Origin: an uncultured Clostridia bacterium
GTDB taxonomy: Bacteria; Bacillota; Clostridia; TANB77; CAG-508
DNA length: 35,566 nucleotides
Assembly: GCA_944387395.1 (NCBI GenBank)
Contig: CALXEU010000037.1
Location: 1-35,566, forward strand
Reading direction: 5' to 3'
Under the pieces are notes generated by a model, which was not told where the DNA came from, did not search any database, and worked only from the letters and a program-made list of their open reading frames with translations. This document shows positions 1-6,664 of this stretch, in pieces. Numbering within the stretch: position 1 is the stretch's first letter; every line of letters begins with the position of its first letter. Made by a program: the position numbers and the translations under genes.

Positions 1-552
1 GCATCAAAAGATGGAAAATATGGTATTATTGAAGCAAATGGAGCAACAAAGTTAGATTTTAAATATAATTATCTTACATACATAAAAGAAGCAGATATTT
101 TAGAGGGAGAAACAGAAGGAGTTAACACAGACTTATTAGACAGAAACTTTGAAGTAAAATTATCAGGAATAGTTTCAGAAATAAATACAGAAATTGGATA
201 TTTAAGATTGAGAGAAGGGACCGAATACAAATACTACAATTTTAAATTCGAAGAAAAGAAAAGTCAAGAAATATTAACTTCAAACACATTATTCCTAGCA
301 AAAAAAGATGGAAAATATGGATTTGTAGATAAAAATGGAATAGTAATAATAGACTATATTTATGATGATGCAACAGAACAAAATTCTTCTGGATTTGTAG
401 CAGTAAAGAAAGATGGCAAATGGGGAGCAATAAATTCAAAAGGTGAAACTGTATTAGAACCAAGTCTAGAACTTTCAAATAATTCAGTAATTGACTTTAT
501 TGGTGTTTGGCATCTAGCAGAAGATTTAAATGCATCGTATTACACAAGATAA
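1..552 (+). CDS. WG-repeat protein, 3' part only
   Basis: The frame is open from base 1 to the stop at 550-552, so the gene begins upstream of the window and at least 183 residues are visible. Three copies of the WG (KWG) repeat can be read: KDGKYGIIEANG, KDGKYGFVDKNG and KDGKWGAINSKG, each followed by a short hydrophobic strand. The repeat is a beta-rich module of unknown biochemical function, common in secreted or surface proteins of Firmicutes and Bacteroidetes. An internal TTG at 208 could be mistaken for the start, but the repeats continue upstream of it without a break. No membrane segment or sorting signal is present at the C-terminus. Localisation cannot be judged without the N-terminus. 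Confidence 0.8.
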   Translation, partial: ASKDGKYGIIEANGATKLDFKYNYLTYIKEADILEGETEGVNTDLLDRNFEVKLSGIVSEINTEIGYLRLREGTEYKYYNFKFEEKKSQEILTSNTLFLAKKDGKYGFVDKNGIVIIDYIYDDATEQNSSGFVAVKKDGKWGAINSKGETVLEPSLELSNNSVIDFIGVWHLAEDLNASYYTR

Positions 553-616
553 TATATTATTAGGGATGGGTTATTTTACTATAAACTGTCCCTAAAAATA
601 TAGGAAAGGATAAAAA

Positions 617-1858
617 ATGGACCAAAAGATAAAGTACCAATATACATATTTTATATACCCTTATGTGGTTAGTGAAAAAAAGTTTGATAAATACATATTA
701 AAACTCTTAAATAATAAAAATTGTAAGTTAAAGATAATGCAAAGAGAAAAAGATATGGATTTATATACATATTTTTTGCCTAAAGTAAGAAGTACATTGT
801 TTTGGACAATGAATATGAATAAAAATCAAATTGATAAACTAGATAAAATTGACAAAAATATGAAAGCAGTTCTTCTAAAAGAATATCCTTGCACAATATT
901 TGAATACAACATCAAGGAGGACATACCTGGAAAAGTAGGAAAACAGGATGGAATATTCTTTAACGTATCTAAGATAGAAATAGTATGTTTTAATACGGGA
1001 GTTTGTTTCTTGCTTTTAAAAACCATGCTAGATGAGGAAAGCTATTTTTCAGACTTATTAAATTTTAATTATAAATTTAGAGATATAAAATCAAGTGTAT
1101 CAGATCTAAAGAATTACGATAATATAAAAATTCAAATAGGTAATTTTGATGATATAAAGAATTTAATCGATATCATTAAAGAAATAACAGGAACAAACAA
1201 AGCTGCAAAAGATTTAAATTTAGAAAGCGAAAGATTTATAACATATTCATACGTTTGCCTTGGACAGGAAAATTGGAACAATAAAGAATCAATGGAAATA
1301 CTACAAAAGGAATTTTATAAATTTGCAAGTTTTCAGTCTGCTGACTATAAAGCGGACTATGAGAGTCTAATAAACGGGAATATGAAATTATTCGAAAAGT
1401 CAAAATATGAGGTATATGCATTTAATAATATAGGAACCGTACTTCTTACATCAGATATTAACACCGAAAACTATACAACATTACCTCACAATTACGAACG
1501 CAAATACCTATATAATTATATATTGGAACTCTACAAAAAAATAAATTTAAATAAAATAAACAATGAATTTAGACAAATTAATAAATTTTCAATAGCACAA
1601 AACGACTTCATAGATTTTACACAGAATTTATGGATAGAAGAACCGACAACAGACAATACTGGAATAATCCTTTCAAAAATATGGAACCAAGTATTAAATA
1701 CAGAAGCAACATATGCTAAAATAAAAAATAAATATGATGTATTATATAAAAATTCTAACATTGAAAAAACACAAAAAATGACAAGTTGGATGATAGCAAT
1801 ACTTATGATTTTACTTATTATAAATGTATTAAGCTTACTAGTAAAAGGTGGAGGATAA
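617..1858 (+). CDS. Unrecognised protein with a single C-terminal membrane anchor
   Basis: A 413-aa protein with ATG at 617 and a GGAAAGGA ribosome binding site about 6 bases upstream. I do not recognise the family. Residues 1 to about 385 are soluble-looking, rich in Lys, Asn and Tyr, with predicted helical stretches near the end. One hydrophobic segment (about 388-409, MIAILMILLIINVLSLLV) is followed only by KGGG, so the protein would be tail-anchored with its bulk in the cytoplasm. The long helical lead-in to a C-terminal membrane hairpin recalls CorA-type proteins. However, there is only one membrane segment and no GMN motif, so an ion-channel role is not supported. It lies 33 bp upstream of acpS in the same direction, suggesting cotranscription. 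Confidence 0.7.
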   Translation: MDQKIKYQYTYFIYPYVVSEKKFDKYILKLLNNKNCKLKIMQREKDMDLYTYFLPKVRSTLFWTMNMNKNQIDKLDKIDKNMKAVLLKEYPCTIFEYNIKEDIPGKVGKQDGIFFNVSKIEIVCFNTGVCFLLLKTMLDEESYFSDLLNFNYKFRDIKSSVSDLKNYDNIKIQIGNFDDIKNLIDIIKEITGTNKAAKDLNLESERFITYSYVCLGQENWNNKESMEILQKEFYKFASFQSADYKADYESLINGNMKLFEKSKYEVYAFNNIGTVLLTSDINTENYTTLPHNYERKYLYNYILELYKKINLNKINNEFRQINKFSIAQNDFIDFTQNLWIEEPTTDNTGIILSKIWNQVLNTEATYAKIKNKYDVLYKNSNIEKTQKMTSWMIAILMILLIINVLSLLVKGGG

Positions 1859-1891
1859 AAGATAAGTTTTAAGTAAAGGAGATATAGGTAA

Positions 1892-2284
1892 ATGCAGATA
1901 AAAACAGGTATTGATATAATTGAAGTAAAAAGAATTAAGGACTCAATAGAAGAGTTTGAGAATGATTTTTTAAATAAAATATATACTCAAAACGAAATAA
2001 ATTATTGTAATAACACAAAAAATGCTAAATATGAACATTTTGCAGCTCGCTTTGCTGTAAAAGAAGCGGCTTTTAAAGCAGTTTCTAGTCTACTTAATAA
2101 TAAATATGATATATCGTGGAAAAATATTGAAACAATAAATGATGAAAACGGAAAGCCTACAATAAAATTTATTGCACTTACAAAAGAGATTGAGAAAAAA
2201 TTAAATAAAATAGAAAGTATAGATGTAAGTATATCTCACATTAAAGAACTTGCTATTGCTAATGTTACTATATTAGTTGCATAG
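1892..2284 (+). CDS. acpS: Holo-[acyl-carrier-protein] synthase
   Basis: A 130-aa AcpS-type phosphopantetheinyl transferase. It moves 4'-phosphopantetheine from coenzyme A to the serine of acyl carrier protein, activating it for fatty-acid synthesis. The two family signatures are present: GIDIIEVKRI near the N-terminus with metal-binding Asp8, and FAARFAVKEAAFKA with Glu58 and the catalytic-region lysines. Length is normal for the family (about 120-130 aa). The ATG at 1892 has AAAGGAG 10 bases upstream. It sits between a membrane protein of unknown role and tatD. In many Firmicutes acpS is also found among housekeeping genes rather than with fatty-acid genes. Confidence 0.95.
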   Translation: MQIKTGIDIIEVKRIKDSIEEFENDFLNKIYTQNEINYCNNTKNAKYEHFAARFAVKEAAFKAVSSLLNNKYDISWKNIETINDENGKPTIKFIALTKEIEKKLNKIESIDVSISHIKELAIANVTILVA

Positions 2285-2323
2285 TAAGATTTAAAATATA
2301 AAAACAAGGAGCAATAATAAAAA

Positions 2324-3130
2324 ATGAATTTTTTTGATTCACATGCACATTATAATGATGAAAAATTTGAGAAAGATAGAGACGAAATTATAAAAGCAAT
2401 TTATGAAAGTGAAATTACAAAATTTATTAGTGCAGGTTACGATGTAGAATCATCAAAAAAAGGAATAGAATATGCATACAAATATAGCTATGTATATACA
2501 ACTTCAGGAATTTCTCCTAACGATGTTAAAGAAACATTAGAAGAAACTCGAGATGAAATAGAAAAAATAAGGGATATAATAGAGCAAGAAAAAAAGAAAG
2601 CAACAGAAAGTAAACAAAAATCAAAGATTGTAGGAATTGGAGAAATTGGTTTAGATTATTATTGGAACAAAGAAAATAAGGAAATACAAAAATATGCATT
2701 TATAGAACAAATACATCTTGCAAACAAATTAAATTTACCGATAGTAATTCATACAAGGGAAGCAGTAATGGACACAATTCAAATACTAAAAGACTATCCG
2801 GTAAATAGAAAAGGAATATTTCATTGTTGCCCGTTAAATAGAGAACTTGTAAAAGAAGCATTAAAATTAGAATTTTATATTTCGTTTGCAGGTCCATGTA
2901 CATTTAAAAATTCTAAAAATGCAGATGAAATAATAAATATTGTACCTCTTAATAGAATATTAATAGAAACGGACAGCCCTTATCTTGCACCAGAGCCTGT
3001 AAGAGGAACTAGAAATGACTCTAGAAATGTAAAATATATAGCAAAGAAAATAGCTGAGGTAAAAGGATTAACCATAGAAGATATTGCTAAAATTACATAC
3101 GAAAATGCAATGAGAATATTTAATATATAG
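2324..3130 (+). CDS. tatD: TatD family metal-dependent DNase/hydrolase
   Basis: A 268-aa TatD-type TIM-barrel hydrolase; family members are 3'-5' exonucleases/DNases and D-aminoacyl-tRNA deacylase-like enzymes. Metal ligands are visible in order: DSHAH (Asp5, His7, His9), the Glu of GIGEIGLDYYW, the His of IHTREA, the His of HCC, and the Asp of ETDSPYLAP. Relative to many TatD proteins, the stretch between about residues 75 and 105 is an expanded Lys/Glu-rich helix before the GEIGLDY strand. The ATG has AAGGAG upstream. In Bacillus subtilis tatD (yabD) precedes yabE. Here too the next gene is a YabE-like DUF348/G5 protein, which supports conserved gene order. Confidence 0.93.
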   Translation: MNFFDSHAHYNDEKFEKDRDEIIKAIYESEITKFISAGYDVESSKKGIEYAYKYSYVYTTSGISPNDVKETLEETRDEIEKIRDIIEQEKKKATESKQKSKIVGIGEIGLDYYWNKENKEIQKYAFIEQIHLANKLNLPIVIHTREAVMDTIQILKDYPVNRKGIFHCCPLNRELVKEALKLEFYISFAGPCTFKNSKNADEIINIVPLNRILIETDSPYLAPEPVRGTRNDSRNVKYIAKKIAEVKGLTIEDIAKITYENAMRIFNI

Positions 3131-3388
3131 TAAAGTACGATATAAGAACTGTTGTAGATATATTTTGAGAATTTTTTATACCTTGTTGTCGAAACCATAT
3201 AATCAAAACTAAATAAATAAAAAAATTATCATAAAATCCTCAAAACGCGCATATAATAAAGTATGGGAAATTTAACCAAATTTGGAACAAGCTGTATTCT
3301 AAGATTTCATAAAATATATGAAATTTGACAGACTAGGAGAAAAGTGGTATAATATAAGTGTTGTTTCAAAAGGAGGAACGAAATATAT
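3131..3388. other. 258-bp intergenic region upstream of the wall hydrolase
   Basis: No gene is visible. The region holds the sigma-A promoter at 3325-3353, one match to the Spo0A-box heptamer TGTCGAA at 3187-3193, and a CATATAAT at 3250-3257 that resembles the -10 of sporulation sigma factors (7 of 8 to CATACAAT). The last two are weak, sequence-only resemblances. Confidence 0.4.
3325..3353 (+). promoter_or_regulatory. Consensus sigma-A promoter for the DUF348-G5-SleB gene
   Basis: TTGACA at 3325-3330 and TATAAT at 3348-3353, with a 17-bp spacer. Both hexamers are perfect. The start codon follows 35 bp after the -10, with AAAGGAGG in between. Confidence 0.9.
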
Positions 3389-4384
3389 ATGAAGAAAGCT
3401 AATAAAGCAATAATACCAGTAAGAAAAATAATTGGTATTTGCTTAACACTGTTATTCATAATGGGAATAGGAGTTGCAGCAACAAGCGCACAATTTAACA
3501 ATGTAAAAATAATACTTTCAAATGGTTATATAATGGAAGTAACCACAACAAAAACTACAGTTGGAGAAATACTAGATGAAAATCACATTATATTGTTACC
3601 AGAAGAAAGTGTATATCCAAGTGAAGACAGCAAACTACAAGATAACAACACAATAAGAATTTCAAAAGAAGAAATAGAAAATGTTGAAGTAGCAGAAGTT
3701 GCAGAAAATTCAAGAAATGTTACAGTAGAAGAAATACTTGCATCTTACGATTCAATCGTAGAAAAAATAGAAGTGGTACAAGAAACAATACCATATGAAA
3801 CAATAACAAAAGATGTATCAAATGATGCATCATCTAAAAGAGAAACCGTTGTACAAAATGGAAAAGACGGATTAAAAGAAGTCACTTATAAAGTAAAATA
3901 TCAGAACGATATAGAAATAGAAAGGACTGAAATTGCCTCAAACATTATCGAAGAACCAGTAGATAAAATAATAGAGGTAAGAAAAGTTACAAACAGAAGT
4001 TATGGAAGTACATCTGTAAGATATAGGAATGGTGTATGGACATATTCAGCAGAAGAATTTGACTTATTATGTGCAATAACAGCACAAGAATGTAGTTCAA
4101 GTTATGAGGGTGCATTAGCAGTTATAACTTGTGCATGCAATAGAGCAGAGAGTACAAAATGGGCAAGAAATGGATCAGATCCATTAAGCCAATACAAAGC
4201 ACCAAATCAATTCTGCTATTCGATAGATAGTTATTGGAAAAGAAGATTAAATGGAAATTACCCAGATTATGTAGTTCAAGCAGTAAACGATGCACTACAA
4301 GGAAAAAGAAACCATAATTATTTATCATTTAGATCTGCCGGTTATGCTTCAGGAGAGTATATAGGTGGAAACGTATATTTTTAA
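3389..4384 (+). CDS. Cell-wall hydrolase with DUF348, G5 and SleB-type (hydrolase_2) domains
   Basis: A 331-aa exported protein. Residues 1-12 are basic and 13-32 hydrophobic, forming a signal peptide or N-terminal anchor. Residues about 36-92 form a DUF348 (YabE-like, ubiquitin-like) domain (NGYIMEVTTTKTTVGEILDE). A second, partial copy may lie at 108-130. Residues about 128-199 are a G5 domain (starting QETIPYETITKD). Residues about 218-331 match the SleB/CwlJ hydrolase_2 lytic transglycosylase fold, with probable catalytic Glu234 (ITAQE) followed by YEGALAVITCACNRAES. B. subtilis YabE pairs DUF348 and G5 with a 3D domain, so the SleB-like end is a different combination. A role in spore germination or vegetative wall turnover is inferred. 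It has its own promoter and terminator. Confidence 0.88.
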   Translation: MKKANKAIIPVRKIIGICLTLLFIMGIGVAATSAQFNNVKIILSNGYIMEVTTTKTTVGEILDENHIILLPEESVYPSEDSKLQDNNTIRISKEEIENVEVAEVAENSRNVTVEEILASYDSIVEKIEVVQETIPYETITKDVSNDASSKRETVVQNGKDGLKEVTYKVKYQNDIEIERTEIASNIIEEPVDKIIEVRKVTNRSYGSTSVRYRNGVWTYSAEEFDLLCAITAQECSSSYEGALAVITCACNRAESTKWARNGSDPLSQYKAPNQFCYSIDSYWKRRLNGNYPDYVVQAVNDALQGKRNHNYLSFRSAGYASGEYIGGNVYF

Positions 4385-4401
4385 AATAGAAACAACTAAA
4401 A

Positions 4402-4425
4402 CGCTACAGCAATGTAGCGCTTTTT
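4402..4425 (+). terminator. Intrinsic terminator after the wall hydrolase
   Basis: A 7-bp stem CGCTACA / TGTAGCG closed by a GCAA tetraloop and followed by CTTTTT. It lies 18 bp after the stop codon. Confidence 0.92.
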
Positions 4426-4502
4426 ATATAATAGGAAAACAAAAGAGAAAGACATAAATTTTGGTAAATTTTAAGGCTTTCCAATTTGTTCTTCTAAAAT
4501 CC

Positions 4503-4531
4503 TTGTAATAGAAAGAAAATTATGGTAATAT
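4503..4531 (+). promoter_or_regulatory. Probable sigma-A promoter for xth
   Basis: TTGTAA (4503-4508), 17-bp spacer, TAATAT (4526-4531). Each hexamer matches 4 of 6, so this is weaker than the other promoters in the window. It is the best candidate between the upstream terminator and xth. Confidence 0.45.
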
Positions 4532-4600
4532 ATAATTATATGCTAAAGCTAGAAGGTTAAGGTTTAGAAAAAATAAACTTTATCCAACAGGAGGAAATAA

Positions 4601-5359
4601 ATGAAATTAATTTCATGGAATGTAAATGGGTTAAGGGCAGTAATAACAAAAGGCTTTAACGACTTTTTTAACCAAATAGATGCTGATATATTCTGTATTC
4701 AAGAAACAAAATTACAAGAAGGACAAATAGATTTCGAACCACAAGGATACAAGGTATATTGGAACAGTGCCATAAAAAAAGGTTATTCAGGAACCGCAGT
4801 TTTAACAAAAACAGAACCAATAAATGTAAATTATGGAATAAACATTGAAGAACATGATCAAGAGGGAAGAGTAATTACATTAGAATATGAAAAATTTTAT
4901 CTTGTAAATTGTTATACTCCAAACTCGAAAAGAGAACTAGAAAGATTAGACTATAGAATGAATTGGGAAAATGATTTTAGAGAATACTTAAAAGAATTAG
5001 ATAAAAAAAAGCCAGTGATTTTATGTGGGGATTTAAATGTAGCACACAAAGAAATAGATTTAAAAAATCCAAGTAGTAAACACCATAACGCAGGATTTAC
5101 AGATGAAGAAAGAGAAAAAATGACAGAATTACTAGATTCAGGATTTATTGATTCTTTTAGATATATGTATCCTGATAAAGAAGGAATATATTCTTGGTGG
5201 TCATATATGTTTCATGCAAGAGAAAAAAATGCAGGCTGGAGAATAGACTATTTTATAGTATCTGAGAAACTAAAGGAAAAAATTCAGGATAGTATTATTC
5301 ATACAGAAGTATTTGGAAGTGATCATTGTCCTGTAGAATTAGATATAGACTTATTATAA
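4601..5359 (+). CDS. xth: Exodeoxyribonuclease III (AP endonuclease)
   Basis: A 252-aa member of the ExoIII/APE1 family, which cuts DNA 5' to abasic sites and removes 3' blocking groups in base-excision repair. Motifs in order: KLISWNVNGLRAV at the N-terminus, IQETKLQ with metal-ligand Glu35, WNSAIKKGYSGTAV, NCYTPNS, CGDLNVAHKEID with the catalytic Asp/Asn pair, WRIDYFIVSE, and GSDHCPVELDI with the catalytic Asp-His. The length equals the family norm of 250-270 aa. The ATG has AGGAGG 6 bases upstream. It stands alone after a terminator and about 63 bp before the permease, so readthrough into that gene is possible. Confidence 0.96.
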   Translation: MKLISWNVNGLRAVITKGFNDFFNQIDADIFCIQETKLQEGQIDFEPQGYKVYWNSAIKKGYSGTAVLTKTEPINVNYGINIEEHDQEGRVITLEYEKFYLVNCYTPNSKRELERLDYRMNWENDFREYLKELDKKKPVILCGDLNVAHKEIDLKNPSSKHHNAGFTDEEREKMTELLDSGFIDSFRYMYPDKEGIYSWWSYMFHAREKNAGWRIDYFIVSEKLKEKIQDSIIHTEVFGSDHCPVELDIDLL

Positions 5360-5390
5360 TAAGAAAAAATAAAATATTATGAGAGGAGAT

Positions 5391-5426
5391 ATGTTAGAAT
5401 ATCGTCTAACATCTAAAAGAAAATGA
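5391..5426 (+). CDS. 11-codon leader ORF overlapping the AI-2E permease start
   Basis: ATG at 5391 sits just after GAGAGGAG (5381-5388) and encodes MLEYRLTSKRK. It stops at TGA 5424-5426, which overlaps the ATG of the next gene (AATGA). The only strong ribosome binding site in this gap lies before this ORF, 35 bases from the permease ATG. Within it, ATGTTAGA (5391-5398) and TCTAACAT (5405-5412) form an 8-bp stem with a 6-base loop. Either the ORF is translated and couples translation to the permease, or the hairpin loops out to bring the ribosome binding site closer. No homology can be claimed for so short a peptide. Confidence 0.45.
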   Translation: MLEYRLTSKRK

Positions 5427-6571
5427 AAGAAGAAAAAAATTCAACAAAAAAATGGGGATTCTGGTTCTCACTTGCAGTTGCAATTATAATTGTATTTAAT
5501 ATACTAAGCAATTTTTCACAAGTGACCAATTGGATTACCAATCTATTGTTAATACTAATGCCATTTATAGCAGGAATATTAATAGCATATTTATTATATT
5601 TACCTTGTAGAAGTATAGAAACATTATATAAAAAAGGTAATCCGAAAAAGTTTGTATATAAACATGCTAGAACATTAAGTATAACAACAGTATATATAAT
5701 GGCGACAATAGTAATAATAATTTTAATTAATGTAATACTTCCAACAGTTATTCAAAGTTTTTCAGATTTAATTGTAAACATTCCAGACTATTATAATACA
5801 GCAATAGAGAAAATTAACGAATTGCCTGAGGATAATATATTAAGAAGTGAACGTGTAACTTCATTAATAGACAATATTGTAAACTTTGAATGGACATCAC
5901 TATTAAATTTTGAAAGAATACAAACATATATAAAAAGTGCAATGAGTGTTGTAAGTGGAGTATTTGATGCATTCATTTCCATTGTAGTATCAATTTATAT
6001 TCTATCTCAAAGAAAACAAATTATTGCATTTCTATCTAGATTAACATATACAATTTTTAAGGAAGAAGTTGCAAATAAAGTAAAGAAGTATTTTACAAAT
6101 GGAAATCAAATTTTCTTTAAATATTTAACTAGTCAGATAGTTGATGCAATATTAGTAGGAATTTTAGTATCAGTTGCAATGCTAATTTTAAATGTAAAAT
6201 ATGCTGTTTTACTTGGATTCATGATAGGACTATTTAATTTAATACCATACTTTGGAGCAATAGTAGCAGTAGCAATAGCAATACTAATTACAGCACTTAC
6301 AGGCGGAATTGGAAAAGCTCTTGTAATGGCAATTGTCGTAATAATACTACAACAAATTGATGCTAATGTTATAAATCCAAAAATAGTAGGAGATTCACTA
6401 AATATAAGTCAACTATTAGTAATCTTAGCTGTAACTGTAGGAGGAGCATACTTTGGCATTCTAGGAATGTTTTTAGGAGTACCAATAGTAGCAGTAATAA
6501 AAATGATATTAGAAGATTACATGGAACAAAAAGCAAAAAATAAAGAAAAAATTGAAGAAAATCAAATATAA
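5423..6571 (+). CDS. AI-2E family transporter (PerM/YdiK/TqsA family)
   Basis: A 382-aa polytopic membrane protein. It has the layout of the AI-2E exporter family: two to three N-terminal membrane segments (about 10-60 and 85-110), a soluble loop rich in Asn/Ile/Glu (about 115-170), then membrane segments to about 365 and a charged tail. Family-typical stretches are GLFNLIPYFGAIVA and VNPKIVGDSLNISQLLVILAV-like (here NVINPKIVGDSLNIS), followed by GILGMFLGVPIVAVI. Family members export autoinducer-2 or act as Na+/H+ antiporters, and the substrate cannot be told from sequence. Start ATG 5423 is chosen from the ATGA overlap with an 11-codon leader ORF, because no ribosome binding site lies next to it. 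Confidence 0.9.
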   Translation: MKEEKNSTKKWGFWFSLAVAIIIVFNILSNFSQVTNWITNLLLILMPFIAGILIAYLLYLPCRSIETLYKKGNPKKFVYKHARTLSITTVYIMATIVIIILINVILPTVIQSFSDLIVNIPDYYNTAIEKINELPEDNILRSERVTSLIDNIVNFEWTSLLNFERIQTYIKSAMSVVSGVFDAFISIVVSIYILSQRKQIIAFLSRLTYTIFKEEVANKVKKYFTNGNQIFFKYLTSQIVDAILVGILVSVAMLILNVKYAVLLGFMIGLFNLIPYFGAIVAVAIAILITALTGGIGKALVMAIVVIILQQIDANVINPKIVGDSLNISQLLVILAVTVGGAYFGILGMFLGVPIVAVIKMILEDYMEQKAKNKEKIEENQI

Positions 6572-6611
6572 AAATATAATTTAGGAATGAGTTTATATAC
6601 ATGAATAATAT

Positions 6612-6659
6612 TCCTCTCTTTGGGAAAAATATGTGAAAAACATATTGCCAAGGAGAGGA
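6612..6659 (+). promoter_or_regulatory. Hairpin that pairs with the glucan-synthase ribosome binding site
   Basis: Left arm TCCTCTCTTTGG (6612-6623) pairs with CCAAGGAGAGGA (6648-6659), giving 12 pairs with one G-U. After an internal loop, ATATGT (6629-6634) pairs with ACATAT (6640-6645) around a 5-base loop. The right arm contains the AGGAGAGG ribosome binding site. The stem is followed by TTTTGTTG, so it could also terminate transcription from the permease. A small ORF (6601-6636, MNNIPLFGKNM) runs through the left arm. Confidence 0.7.
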
Positions 6660-6664
6660 TTTTG

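Noticed and set aside
561-594. Inverted repeat TAGGGATGG / CTGTCCCTA after the WG-repeat gene as a terminator
   Set aside because: The stem needs two G-U pairs, the loop is 16 bases, and A residues rather than T residues follow. It is not good enough to call.
6601-6636. Small ORF MNNIPLFGKNM as a gene of its own
   Set aside because: Its nearest AGGA lies about 15 bases upstream and ATG-to-stop runs of this length are common by chance in AT-rich DNA. It is kept only as a comment on the hairpin.
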